Assembly: GCA_963978895.1 (NCBI GenBank)
Contig: OZ022239.1
Location: forward strand, 37,934,330 to 37,998,329
Source: Erpobdella octoculata
Lineage: Eukaryota > Annelida > Clitellata > Hirudinida > Erpobdellidae
DNA: 64,000 bases
Direction of reading: 5' to 3'
In this document: positions 13,219-26,617 of the stretch, piece by piece
How positions within the stretch are numbered: position 1 is the stretch's first letter
Layout of the letters: each line of letters opens with the position of its first letter
Position numbers and translations under genes: made by a program
The notes under the pieces: generated by a model
The model's database searches: none
Told to the model about the DNA's origin: nothing
The model's input: only the letters and a program-made list of their open reading frames with translations

Positions 13219-13860
13219 GGGGAACGGACATTCCCCCGGAGTAGGTCATTTCCCTCCCCCGAGGTAGAGTTAGAGTTCACGTTTTTCTAACAAACAGAAA
13301 CACATTTTTAAACCACATTTATTGTTTATATTTAATCGAATATTATTAATTCAGCAGTAGGGTGTTCCAAATGTTCTTTTTTTTTGTTTTCCCGGCGTGC
13401 AGCCATAATAGAAAAAGGTTAGAGTTATGGTTAGGGTTAGGATTAGCATCCCACTAGTTACTTCGTTAGGGTTAGGGTTAGGGCTAGGTTTAGGGTTTGG
13501 GTTAACATCCCACTAGTTACTTTTTTAAGGTTAGGGTTAGCATCCCGCTAGTTACTTCGTTCACCGGCAGGTAAGTCAGGACATCCAACATTCCTCGAAA
13601 ATGCTTTACGCGATTTTTCTCTTTATAAGCTTTTGACAGCCCCAGCTCCTGCACCTTAACATAGAAGAAACTTTTGCAAAACCACAAATTCATACTACTA
13701 CATTATTTTATTTATTTTCATCTGTCAGAGAAAACATCCTATCAGTGAAGAAAAATCTTACAATAGGGGGGAATAATCTTACCCTGGGGGGAATCTCCTA
13801 GGGTCTGTTAAGGGGGAAATGACTAGGGGGAAAACGTCCGGGGAGGAATGTCCTACATTC
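13219..13860. mobile_element. MITE with 9-bp target duplication and telomere-like core
   Basis: Flanked by the identical nonamer aataattat at 13210-13218 and 13861-13869. The ends share ggacattcc and ccccgg blocks in inverted orientation (ggacattcccccgg on the left, ggacattcctccccgg inverted on the right). A 9-bp duplication suggests a Mutator-like or Merlin-like element. It has no transposase. The interior holds TTAGGG-like repeats and G/C homopolymers. Confidence 0.65.
13415..13562 (+). repeat. Interstitial TTAGGG-like repeats
   Basis: Degenerate GGTTAGGGTTAGG runs alternate three times with gcatcccactagttacttcg-like blocks. TTAGGG is the usual animal telomere unit, but the interspersed blocks and location inside a MITE argue for element-internal amplification and not a chromosome end. 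Confidence 0.8.
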
Positions 13861-13869
13861 AATAATTAT

Positions 13870-14101
13870 ACCTCTCCAAAACATTCATTAGGTAGGTATA
13901 CGATAAACACGAAGAACACCAGACCCAGCTCAGCACATCCATTTAAGAATCTGGAATTCTCTGTCATTGCCCACATAACTGCTGGTCAGACAATTTGCTA
14001 TTTAACCTTCAGAAAGTAGATGCGCCTGCAGTATTAAATTTAAGTTACTATATGTTTATAATAACGTTTGAACAGCGGTGGAAAAAAGTCTTGTGTTGAT
14101 A
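13870..14101. other. Spacer between two MITEs
   Basis: No gene or repeat recognised. Confidence 0.4.
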
Positions 14102-14342
14102 CCACAAAGATGTGGACATGGGTATATTTTGGTGACCCGACCCACCACTTTTTCAACCTAGCCCAACCGAACCCGACCCACATGGAAAATTAAATTTTCT
14201 AACCCAATCCACAGTTAAGAAATATTTTTGCTATTAAAATTCTAAAAAAACATTTTAATCCATCCCAACCCACGCATGTGTCAAAAAAATTGGTCCCAGC
14301 CCAATCCAACCCATGGGTCAACCCAGCTCATGTCCACCTCTG
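14102..14342 (-). mobile_element. hAT-type MITE with AACCCAACCC repeats (copy 2)
   Basis: Inverted relative of the element at 7010-7254: right end, inverted, is CAGAGGTGGACATGAG and the interior carries the same GGGTTGGGTT-type repeats on the minus strand around an AT-rich core. A clear 8-bp duplication is not visible at this copy, so its left border is approximate. Confidence 0.65.
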
Positions 14343-14760
14343 ACAAAACCGAACAACAATTGGGAGTGGCATAAAGACATTTGTTTATAGGGGTAGAGTT
14401 TCCATTTTTCCTGGGAAAAGGGGGTAAAGTCATAAAATGGTAAAGCCTGGGGTTGTGTTTAAAAAGTCCTTAATTTCCTCCAAAAATAGCTGGTGACCGG
14501 GAGGTAGAGGATGGTCGTGACTAATTTTCAAAAAAGTCCCTAACATTTTCAAACTTTTAGTTTTTCGGGGAATGTAATTTTTTCGGATGCGTGTGGGCAA
14601 TATCGTGTCCATAGGACTAGTCATATCACCCCGAACTCTATGTTTATGAATTTCTTCTTCGAAAGGTCAAATACACCACTAGTCTGCTATATATTTCAAT
14701 GGCTTTTTAGGTAATTTTTAATTACTTCTATCAAGGTAGCTGTGCTTCTCACCCACTGAG
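14343..14760. other. Spacer, no recognised gene
   Basis: Contains short G-rich blocks such as gggaaaagggggtaaag near 14411, resembling decayed transposon ends; no paired end identified. Confidence 0.35.
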
Positions 14761-14762
14761 TG

Positions 14763-14890
14763 ATTGCAGATTCAACTTGACCCAGATTGCAGCATTGAAC
14801 TTGACCCAGATGACAGCATTCAACTTGCCCCAGATTGCGGTATTCAATTTGATGCAGATTGCAGCATTCAACTTGACGCAGATTGCGCAT
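14763..14890. repeat. About 33-bp tandem repeat, about four copies
   Basis: Unit contains cagattgcagcattcaacttgac. Because 33 is divisible by 3 the minus frame stays open and gives an 11-residue repeat (NLGQVECC-like), but nothing suggests it is translated. Confidence 0.7.
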
Positions 14891-14894
14891 CATC

Positions 14895-15565
14895 CTGGTT
14901 GAGGCGGTTCAGGATTTTGGTGTTATTCTAGATGGTGCACTGAATATGAACGCACTCATCACATCCGAGTCACAGTCCTGTTTCTATCACCTACGACACA
15001 TTAGACAAGTCAAATAAAGTTTGAACGAACGTGTCTACAGATTTTGATCCAGTCCCTCGTCCCATCCAGAATTGACTACTGTCCTCGCCGGATTGCCGGC
15101 AATAGCTCTTCAGACTCTACACCTGCTTTCATGCTGCACTCGGATTGTTAAAAGCATTGACTATCGCAATAACATTACATTAGCTACAATTCCAGCAAGA
15201 ATAACGACCAAACTCTACTCGCTCGTGTATAACATTTCTACTACATGACATCATTGAGAATTTCGTTCTAGAATTAATCGGGAGTGCAGAGACTCGGCTC
15301 GGCATCTCGCGGTGGTGCAGTCATCCTCAGAGGCAACTGAAACTACAGAAAACGTGTCTTTGTTGTAGCTGGTCCAACTGCTTGGAATAGTCTGTCAGCG
15401 TAAATTCGGGGAGCGAGAACAATTTAGACATTAAAATCTGCCCTCAAAACTTACCTTTAAAGTTTACATTATAAATAGCTACTAACATTCTAGCCTTCGA
15501 ACAAGACTTTATTTTTGATTAGGCGTGTTGCTATATGACAATTGTATTGTATTGTATTGTTTTGT
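14895..15565 (+). pseudogene. LINE RT 3' fragment with ATTGT tail
   Basis: Broken plus-strand reading shows the post-RT region of a CR1/L2-like LINE: a VILDGALNMNALI stretch, then SFYHLRHIRQVK-like and PSRIDYC-like blocks in shifted frames. It ends in repeated attgt units at 15541-15562, matching the short 3' repeats of such LINEs. Strongly decayed. Confidence 0.6.
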
Positions 15566-15709
15566 ATCAGGTCCATATGACAAAAAAAGTGTAAACACAC
15601 AAATTATAGCGAACAATTAATACCTCTGAACATAATTATATCTAATTATATAATTTAATACAACTAAATGATTCATTAAATATTAGATTAAAATATCGAT
15701 AAATCTATA

Positions 15710-15886
15710 CAATCAAACCTTGATAGTAAATACCATGGTTATTAATTAACCCCGGTCTGTAAATACCGTTTGCTTGGTCCCAGCTAGAATATATATACTT
15801 AATATTTGCTTGGTTAGTAGATACACTCGGTTAGTAAACACGGATAATTCGTTTCCTTGGGGGTATTTACTAACGGGATTTGACTG
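15710..15886. mobile_element. Tc1/pogo-like MITE, TA target site
   Basis: 177 bp with ends CAATCAAACCTTGATAGTAA and, inverted, CAGTCAAATCCCGTTAGTAA, both followed by ATACC. TA dinucleotides flank both ends (15708-15709, 15887-15888). This is the classic layout of pogo/Tigger-like non-autonomous elements. Confidence 0.7.
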
Positions 15887-15905
15887 TATATATAATATAC
15901 ATATA

Positions 15906-16237
15906 CAGTAGCGGATCCAATGAGAGCCGGGAGAGCCATGGCCCCCGTCAATTTCAAAATTTACTTTTTTGAAATACTGAGAAAATTTTATAACAATATA
16001 CACACAAAAATGCCGTTTAAAACTAGGAATAAGTGAGAAATTGGATTAAAAAAGAAATATTTGCTACTTTTTACGTAAACTAAAAAACTTTTTGGCATCC
16101 GGCATTTGTTTTCTAATGGGGTTTGTGAATCTAAGATCAAATGTTTGATTTTCCTTCTGTTTTGGCCCCACTCCTCCGTTTTTGGCCTCTCCCGCCGTTT
16201 GTTTGGCCCCCCGTCAATGAAGTCTAGATCCGCCAAC
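15906..16237. mobile_element. hAT-like MITE candidate
   Basis: Ends CAGTAGCGGATCC and, inverted, TTGGCGGATCTAGA, followed inside by GGCCCCCGTCAAT-like blocks on both sides in inverted orientation. No clear target duplication. Interior AT-rich and non-coding. Confidence 0.45.
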
Positions 16238-16466
16238 AAAAGAGTAAACACTGTTCTTTCTGTTTGTTTGCTTTTCTCGTTTTACTTTTGACCGTGATGA
16301 TGGCTAACATAGCTGTCGGTCTGACAATAAAAGTTTAACGGAAAAGTTTTTGACTAATTGTAGTCTCGAACAGCGAGTTTTATATCGAAAGGTAGAGAAT
16401 TTGGCTCGAAAAATTGTTTCTGCCCAGGGGCGGTGCCAGGAATTTTGTTCTGGGGGATCCATATAT
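16238..16466. other. Spacer with one hAT-like end
   Basis: caggggcggtgccagg at about 16426 resembles a hAT terminus; its partner end was not found, probably lost to Helitron insertions to the right. Confidence 0.35.
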
Positions 16467-17479
16467 GAAGACCCTAAAATAACGGCTTGGCCCGTCCGTC
16501 CGGTGATAAACTGAACTCATCTACTTTTAACCGGCACAAAACCTCAAAATACTAATTTTCACATCTGTAGCACTTCAGTTTTTGAGTAGCAGTTATTTTA
16601 AAATCAAATAACCCTTTTTCCACTTCACATTTGAGTTCCTGGAAACCAGATTTTTAAAAAATGGTGAATCACGTATATCATTATTTTTAGAGTAGAAACT
16701 AAATACTAATTTTACTTTTGTAGCATTTACAGTTTTTGAGTAGCAGTTACTTTAAAAACCAAGTAACCCTATTTTCCACCCCATATTTGAAGTCCTGGAA
16801 ACCAAATTTTAAAAAAATGGTAAAACACGTATATCTTTATTTTTAGAATAGAAACTAAATACTAATTTTTACATCTGTGGTATTTACAGTTTTTGAGTAG
16901 CAGTTACTTTAAAAAACAAATAACCCTATTTTCCATCCCACATTTGAAGTCCTGGAAACCAAATTTTCAAAAAATGCTAAAACACGTATTTCATTATTTT
17001 TGGAGTAGAAACTAAATACTAATTTTTAATCCTGTAGCATTCACAGTTTTTGAGTAGCAGCTACTTTAAAAACCAAATATCCCAATTTTCCAACCCACAT
17101 TTAAGGTCCGGGAAACCGAATTTTCAAAAAATGTTGAAACACGTATCTTTTTATTTTTCAAGAAGAATCCATATACCAAATTTCAAAATCTCCTCATTTT
17201 TGGTTTTTCAAAAAATGTTGAAACACGTATCTTTTTATTTTTCAAGAAGAATCCATATACCAAATTTCAAAATCTCATCATTTTTGGTTTTTGAGATATA
17301 CATTGTTTTAGAAAAAAGTTTGTTTTCCAGTTTCTTCCCCTCAGGAGCAAAATTTTCAAAAATCCTTTCTTAGTGGATGCTTACGCAATAAAAGTAATAT
17401 AAGTTCCAATTTTTCAGTCAGTCAGTCAGTCAGTCAGTCAGTCAGTCAGTCAGTCAGGACATGTTCTTTTATATATATA
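16467..17479 (-). mobile_element. Helitron copy H2, 3'-truncated, interrupted at its 5' end
   Basis: Minus-strand relative of H1: the tatataaaagaacatgtcc start, a GACT array at 17416-17457 and four to five of the 170-bp units, in inverted order. It stops within the CCGGCCGGGCC segment at about 16467, so the CTAG end is missing. Its outermost TC is missing and the AT stretch abuts the CTAG of the neighbouring Helitron at 17480-17483, showing that the neighbour jumped into this terminus. Confidence 0.75.
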
Positions 17480-17914
17480 CTAGCGGGGTTACCCGGCGTT
17501 GCCCGGGGTTTTTAGAGGTTTTTCTAATGTTTGTCTCTCTCGCTCCCGTTTCCTTCTCCACTTTCCCGTTTTCCAGCTCCCGGTCGCTTTCCCGCTCAGA
17601 GGTTTTGTTATCGATTTTCTCTCTTGCTCGCGTTTCCTTCCAAGCTTGCTCTCCCGATTCCAGTCGCTTTCCGCGTTCCCGGTCGCTTTCCGCGTTCCCG
17701 GTCGCTTTCCCGTTCCCGGTCGCTTTCCCGTTCCCGGTCGCTTCCCGTTCCCGGTCGCTTTCCCGTTCCCGGTCGCTTTCCCGTTCCCGTCATGCTTGCT
17801 CTCCCATTCCCGGTCACGGTTGCTCTCCCGTTCCCGTTCCCGTTCACGCTCATTTTCTCTTTTACATTCTTTCATAACTTCTGTTAGCCTATAAAACGTA
17901 AAATAGATTTGCTA

Positions 17915-17996
<82 letters not shown>

Positions 17997-18567
17997 TGTT
18001 TGTGGGTTAGTTTGTCTATTATAGAAACGGGAAAGCGACCCAAAACGGACAGCGAGCGGGAACGGAAAAGCAAGCGTGAGCGGGAATGGGAGAGCAAACG
18101 TGAGCGGGAACGGGACAGCGACCGGGAACGGGAAAACGAACGGGAGCGGGAAAGCGACCGGGAGCGGGAAAGCGACCGAGAGCGGGAAAGCGACCGGCAG
18201 CGGGAAAACGACCGAAAACGGGAAAGCGAACAGGAGTGGGAAAGCAGGTGGGAAAGGAAACGGGAGAAAAAGAGACAAAAATTAGAAAAACTTCTAAAAA
18301 CCCGGGCAACGCCGGGTATCTCCGATAGTACATACATAAACACACACACAGACACACATACATGCACATACACATACATACATACACACATACATACGCA
18401 CAAACATATATATATATAGTTCCCGCTCTCTCACCCGCTCCGCTCCGCTCATTTTGTGACGGATTTCAAAAATGTTTTCAATATATTTGATTCCCCTTGA
18501 CTCTCAAGGTTGTGTGAAAATTTCATTACGATCGGATGAATGGTGTAGCAATGCATAAAGGACATGA

Positions 18568-18604
<37 letters not shown>
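17480..18604 (-). mobile_element. Composite Helitron, left palindrome arm
   Basis: Minus-oriented Helitron ending CCCGGGCAACGCCGGG-TAACC-CCGCTAG at 17480. It begins near 18570 with the attcatgtcctttatgcatt start. A second Helitron in opposite orientation (about 17995-18328, degenerate ATAG end) sits inside. The interior is an 18-bp-type GGGAACGGGAAAGCGACC minisatellite. The whole arm matches 19615-20754 inverted, apart from AT-tract length and a few substitutions. Confidence 0.8.
17925..17994. repeat. (TA)n microsatellite
   Basis: About 35 TA units. At the mirror position in the right arm (near 20252-20261) only a few units remain, so the tract expanded after the arms formed. Confidence 0.95.
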
Positions 18605-19614
18605 TCTATATATATAAAAGGCAACGTATGTTCATTAATAACGCCAAAACCAATGAAGGGATTTGCACGAAATTTTACATAATAAACATTTACCACCTAA
18701 CAAATAATCTCATTTATTTAAAAAAATTGTTTTGAATGTTTTTAGAAAATTAATTTTTAGAAATATTTTATCTATGCAATTTTAGAAAATTAATTTTTAG
18801 AAATATTTTATCTATGCAATTATATCGCGGCTTAACGAGCTTAGGGTTGCTTTCGACTTCTGTTCCGTCGTTGTTGGTTGTCGCGATTTCTCAAAATCAA
18901 AAGTGAGTATTATTTTACTTATATCAATTATATCAATATATCAAAAGTAATATATAATATACTATATACTATACTATTATTTTTTTAATTACTGTATATC
19001 GTTCAAATGTTTTTGAATGTTTTAGAAAATTAATTTTTTTAATTATTTTCGCTATTGTATCAGAGCTATGTTTTGTTTACATTCGCTGTTTATCGTCTCG
19101 GTTTCTCGAAATCAAAGTAATTTAAAAACTTAGGCTACTATTCTTATATTATTTACTTAGTTTATTTGTTTCGGTCGTTGTGTGTCAGGCTATCATTATC
19201 GCTCTACCAGTCTAACCACTCTAACCAATCTAACCACTCTAACCTCTAACAGATATTATTTTGTGCTACTTTTAGTCTAACAGATATTATTTTGTGCTTA
19301 CAGACAAGAAAATTGAAAAATTTATTGTGAGTGAGTATATCAATATAACTATTAATGTATTTTAAGTATAATAGTATAACTATTAATGCACGTTATGGAA
19401 AAACAAAAAACATTGTGTATCAGAAAGCTTTGCAATAAAATGACTGTATGTGTTTGTTGTATTTCTTTTAATTAAAAATCAAAAGTATCTGCATAAATGT
19501 TTCAATAGATGCAAAGATGCCCGGGCAAACGAGCGGTTAAGGAAACGGGAGCCAGAGAGAAAAACGATAAAAAAACCTTTAAATTCCCCGGGCAACGCCG
19601 GGTAACCCAGCTAG
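18605..19614 (+). mobile_element. Complete non-autonomous Helitron (H4) at palindrome axis
   Basis: Starts TCTATATATATAAAAGGCAA and ends CCCGGGCAACGCCGGG-TAACC-CAGCTAG, with a CCCGG/CCGGG hairpin 11 bases from the CTAG. Flanked by A (18604) and T (19615). 1010 bp, AT-rich, no protein; an internal 40-bp direct repeat lies at about 18738-18820. Different family from H1 in its interior. Confidence 0.85.
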
Positions 19615-21520
<1,906 letters not shown>

Positions 21521-21667
21521 ATTACTGCGTCAATTACTTGGTTACCAATAAATCTGAAAATGTAATAGAAAGCATTGTATTTTACGACAAATATATAAAC
21601 ATATTTTCAGCTCTATTGGATAACGGGAAGTGGGGACAAAACATCATTTTTTAGTTTTTTTTTAAAT

Positions 21668-21851
21668 ATTGATTACTTCCGGTATTCAGACCGTTGTAAA
21701 ATATTTTGAATTTTCCTTATTCAGTAAAGCTGAACAAAATAAATTGAAATTAATTTTTTATTGATTACTTCCGATATTCAGACCGTTGTAAAATATTCTG
21801 AATTTTCCTTATTCAGTAAGGCTGAACAAAATAAATAGAAATTAATTTTTT
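21668..21851. repeat. 92-bp tandem duplication
   Basis: Two adjacent copies of a 92-bp unit starting attgattacttccg, differing at about four positions. AT-rich and non-coding. Confidence 0.85.
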
Positions 21852-22142
21852 TATTTACTTTCTTTTTACATACTTGCAATCGGTTTCAGTTTAACAAATT
21901 TTAATGTGGCGTAAATCAGCAGACTTCTAGGCTGTTTGTGTTTTTCTCTGTAATCAGAAAGAAACTGCAAGTTAATAAAAATTTTAAGGGGGCCCGGGCC
22001 CCTGGGTTCCTCCCTGGATCTGCCGCTCCAAGCAAAAGCAGGTTTATACAATACAATACAACGTTGAAGTTAATATAAAGGAATATAAATGAACGTTCCA
22101 GACTTTTAAATTTCGTCGAACTAAAATAAGCCATGCCCTGTT
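21852..22142. other. Spacer with a hAT-like end block
   Basis: ggggcccgggcccctgggt and ctggatctgccgctcc (21988-22029) resemble one end of a hAT MITE. No gene. Confidence 0.35.
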
Positions 22143-23764
22143 TTGGGCTTGTCTGCTTTTGAGGTGGTTTCACCCGCGATTATCAAACGCCTCCTTAGCC
22201 AGATGTCTGCTGGTTTTTGTGAGCTTGACCCCATTCCTACATGGATTATTAAGAGGCTTTGCGATGTGTTTGCACCCATCCTAGTTCTTCATGTAAACTC
22301 CTCTATTCGATCATCTTCTCTACCAACATTCCAAAAGCGAGCGGTTATTCGTCCGAGGCTAAAAAAATTAATTTGAACCCTTCGGATCCTAAGAGCTATC
22401 GTCAAATTTTAAATCTTTCTTTTCTCTCTAAGCTCATTGAACGCGTCGTATACCGACAGCTTTTGATTTATGCTGAGTCAAACGGATTGCTTTCACCAAC
22501 ACAGTCTGGGTTTCGCCGTTTTCATTCTACTGAAACGGCGGTCTTAAAGATCTACAATGACGCTATCTGTGCCCTGGACCGAGGCGAAGTAACTGTTTTA
22601 ATACAGCTTGATTTCAGCGCAGCTTTTGATTGTGTCGATCATTGGCTTTCACTTTGGCTCTTTAAAACTTCATACTCTCTGTCCTCCTCTGCTCTTGGAT
22701 GGATTGAATCCTTCCTCACCGATCAAACTCAGTTTGTTAGGATGGGGGCAATGTCTCGTTGATATCCCAGGTTTTATCCGGCGTTCCACAAGGTTCCATC
22801 CTTGGCCCTTTACTTTTTATTTTCACGTATTGCGAGCTCGCATGACAATAAAGTACATTTATATGCTGATGACACACAATTATATTTTCACACGGCCGTT
22901 GATCGGGTTCAGCTAGTGATAAACTCTCTGCTTGTGTCGCTGAAATAGAAGATTATTTGCTGCCTCCATCTCAATCCTTCAAAAACTGAACTGATATGTT
23001 TTCATCGTGGAGTGACTAATACTCGTCTTCTTAAAAACTACAGCTTACCCTTTGGTGTTGACATTGTTGTTTCGCCTGTTGGATCTATTCGTAGCCTAGG
23101 AGTTCTCTTTGACAGCTCACTTAGCCTCATCCCTCATATATCTTCAATATCCCGTGCCTGTTTTTTTCACATTCTCCGCATTCGACAGATAAGATCATCT
23201 CTGGACCAGTCCTGAATTCTGGCTGGCCTCCCCGTTTCGACTCTCCATCTTTATACGAGTGTTCTTAATTCCGCCGCCCGCCTGGTGGTTGGTGCACCAG
23301 CCCGTGAACATATCTCTCCTATCCTCCGTCAATTGCACTGGTTTCCCATTTCGTCCAGAATTTCTTATAAACTACTAGCACTTACTTACAATATTCTTAA
23401 AACCGCTTTCCAACTTACCTGCTCGATCTTATCAATCTCTGTTCGGACTGCCCTGAAAGACGCAGACTTCGTTCATCATCTCGTCGCGACCTAACTGTTC
23501 CCTGCGTTCGTCATAATTACGCAAGAAGAGCTTTTTCAGTTGCAGATCCGATCGCCTGGAACGGCCTACCATCTACCATCAGGATATTAGAAACTACTGA
23601 CTTTAAAACCTCTTTAAAAACTTATTTACTTAATAACGTTTAAAACTTTTAATTTTATATTATTTCACGCCGTCGCTTCTGGGCAAAACTTGTTTTGTTG
23701 TAGGCAACTAATAAATTTTAGTTAAATTGAATTGAATTTAAGAGATTTAATCTGATAAGGGTCC
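22143..23764 (+). pseudogene. LINE reverse transcriptase, multiply frameshifted
   Basis: Plus-strand fragments in order: CELDPIPTWIIKRL, then KSYRQILNLSFLSKLIERVV, SGFRRFHSTETAVL, the catalytic LDFSAAFDCVDH, SGVPQGSILGPLLF (shifted frame, near 22770), and YADDTQLY (near 22860). The downstream LGVLFDSSLSL and HISPILRQLHWFPI blocks follow. These are the RT and post-RT regions of a CR1/L2-like LINE. Active-site motifs survive, but at least four frameshifts or stops and the missing endonuclease make it dead. The 3' end is an attga-type tail at about 23735-23750. Confidence 0.8.
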
Positions 23765-24049
23765 GGCCATATATTACGTTACACGACAAGGGAAAAGAAA
23801 AGGAAAACGTTTTTATTTAATATCCTTACAGTCACTGTTCGATAAAAACAAAAAACACTGTCATTTTTGACGGGCTATGTCTAGTGAATATACTATTGGA
23901 ATAATTCGGCATAACTTCACGTTACCAAAGTTGTAAAGTGTTGAATCTAATTTTGACGTGTTCGGTAATTAGAATAAATTTAACAAGTTAGTCTTTCAAA
24001 TTTGCTCAGCAATACTAAAAATTAGTATCTTAACTTTGATGGCGTCCCT
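23765..24049. other. AT-rich spacer
   Basis: No recognised gene, transposon end or repeat. Confidence 0.45.
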
Positions 24050-25289
24050 TGAAATTCTATTTGCCTCCATGCCATAACTAACTTACTCAAAAACTGTAAG
24101 TGCTACAGATGTAAAATTTATTATTTAGTATCTACTCGAGAAATAAAGATATACGTGTTTTATCATTTTTTGATAATTTGGTTTCCAGGACCTCAAATGT
24201 GGAGTGGAAAAAAATATTTGATTAAAAACTTCAAAAACTAAAAATGTGAAAATTTAGCAATTTAGTACTAAGATTATTCTTACAAAATAACAAAATTAGT
24301 ATTTTGAGGTTTTGTGCCCTTTAAAACTAGCTGAGTCCAGTTTATTACCGGCCGGGCTATCCGTGATTTTATGGTCTTCACACGGGCCGGGCCAAACCTG
24401 AAATCAAGGTGGGACGGCCAAGGTATTTCACCAAGTATATAAAAATTTTAGTGATTTTAGGGTCTTCAGACGGGCCGGGCCAAACCTGAAGTCAAGGTGG
24501 GACGGGCCAAAGTTTTTCATCAAATACTATATAAAAATTCTATGCCTGTAAAAACGGCCGGGACCAAATTAGACGGGCCGAGCCGGGCCTGGAATTTTGG
24601 CTTATAAAAGGCGCCGGGCCAATTTGTCGACAGGCCGAGTCTATATAGAATAGATATATCGGAGATGAGCAGGTTTTGAGTGAGATGCCAAGATGGCCTC
24701 CGAAAAAACGATTTAGAGTCTTTTGGCCATGAATATTCACTATTTGTATTAATCTATTTTTGGTACGACAGCGGAGACTAAACTCCGGTTTGTAAGAAAC
24801 AGAAACGTCGATTTCTTATAGCTAAAAGTAGTTGATATGAGCTTTATTTTAATTTAACGCGATATCCGACATAAAAAATATACAATTCTAATTTACCGAT
24901 AACACAGGCGACGTTAAATAGACATAAATAGACCATCGAACTAGAGACTACGCAAATAAAATTCAATGTCAACTGAAATTTTTATAAAAAAAAATTTGTT
25001 AACTTTTATAAAGTTAAAAATTTATTTTGTACATAAAAAATTTTTTTTTTTCTATTAAAAAAATACTTGATTAAGTTACGATACGGTTGTAACTCTCAGT
25101 TCTTCGTTTCGGATCTCCGGTCTACTAGGCTGCCTCGCTAAAAGCCTTCCTAAACAACAGACGGGCCGATATATCTATTCTATATATATGGTCTGGACGT
25201 AAAAAATCGGCACGTGCAGTACTCTTCAAAGGATGCACGGTTCAAATTCTCTCATTTCCAGCGAGCGAAGCCGCTACGGGCACTGCTAG
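24050..25289 (+). mobile_element. Helitron copy H6, 5'-truncated, with internal insertion
   Basis: Shares the last repeat unit, the GGGCCGGGCC-rich segment and the AGCGAAGCCGCT hairpin plus GCACTGCTAG end (25289) with H1. The TC start and GACT array are missing. An unrelated segment with 21-bp inverted ends (24642-25186) interrupts the 3' third. Confidence 0.75.
24642..25186. mobile_element. Inserted element with 21-bp perfect inverted ends
   Basis: tatatagaatagatatatcg at the left (plus one more G) is repeated exactly inverted at 25166-25186. The 545-bp segment breaks a Helitron that is continuous in its siblings. No coding region. Superfamily unknown; the AT-rich ends would fit a TA-targeting element. 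Confidence 0.6.
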
Positions 25290-26361
25290 TTAGTAATATT
25301 TCATTTCATATTATTCATATTCAGCTCAATTAAACAAAAAAAAACTAAGCGTGATAGAATAACATTTGTTTTACATATATTACGTAATCAACGCGCATAA
25401 GTACACACATCACTATCAAATAATGCGCATAAAATTTTCACAGTTTTTTAAAAAACAATAAGTCAATTTCGCTAAAAAAAACTTGGTGTGGCCATTCAGT
25501 ACAACATGGTATTACTCAGGCGCGTAGTCAGAGGAGGGGGGACATGAATGAATGTTCTCCCCACCCGTCAGAAATTTCGACACTTTTTTAGCTGATCAAG
25601 CTGGGCACTTTTCCCAACACTATTAGCCTATGTTACGCACCTTCGCAGGTACTTAATTAAGTTTAGTTTTTTAAGGGATAGCACAATTTTTTGGTTAGGT
25701 AATTATATAAGAACCCCTCAAAGTAATAGGTTATTCTTTAAAATGAGCATATGCAAATTGCAAAAGCCTAACCAAAAAACGTTTATGGTTCTAAAATGTC
25801 TCTGTCAGCTGTGATGCACGTGTCAATGAATGGCAAAAAAAATGTTCTGTTGAAGTATACCTACTGCTGGGCAGTTTTCCACGGTGCAAAAAGTTGGTGG
25901 CCTGCAAAGGGAGGAGGGCATCCTACAATGGCGCCCCTAAATACGCCAGTGATTATAACCTTATTTTGAACAGTATTTCCAGTTAATGATTTAATCAAGT
26001 TGTTAGCAACTAAATTAGAACAAGAATGTACAAAAAACAAAGTTTTTAAAAACACAATTTTATATTTTTAAATTATGCAAATCGATTTATAAATACAATA
26101 AAAGTTTTACCATTGCTTATAGTAATATTTAAGTTAACATTTTTTATGTTCTTGTCATACTCATAATTACCTAAAGTTCATTTGATTGACGCAATCGCCA
26201 CCTGGTGAATAATTTTAAATGCGTTACAAAATGAATATTGAAATTATGATTAAATCCCTTCGGAAACTATTGAATATGCTGAAAATTTCAAAGTTATAAA
26301 TAATCTAACTGTCGGTAAAAAATCAATAGAAAAATTTGACGACAGACAGAGAATTCAAGTA
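25290..26361. other. AT-rich intergenic DNA with possible hAT-like ends
   Basis: caggcgcgtagtcagagg at 25516 and, inverted, cactggcgtatttagggg ending at 25951 could be a degraded hAT MITE but lack a matching target duplication. No gene seen in the remainder. Confidence 0.35.
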
Positions 26362-26617
26362 CAGCTGGACAGTGGCGTAGCCAGGTTTTAGCACCAGGGG
26401 GAGCGGTGAGCACATATAAAAGGCCCACTTACCAAAATAAAGAATTTCAATTAAAAACATTGCATTTATTACATACGTATTTATTTTTGTATTTCAAAGA
26501 TAAATACTGGAACACCCAAAAGGTAGAAAAACAATATTATGTATTGTTTAGTAACAATTATAGTATATTATACAGTTTATATACTTACTCAGTGTAAGCT
26601 AATTACAACAGTTTTTT

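Noticed and set aside
13415..13562. Possible chromosome end
   Set aside because: TTAGGG-like units are degenerate, short and enclosed by MITE ends with a target duplication.
25516..25951. hAT MITE between 25516 and 25951
   Set aside because: The ends match only loosely and the flanking octamers differ (gtattact versus attataac).
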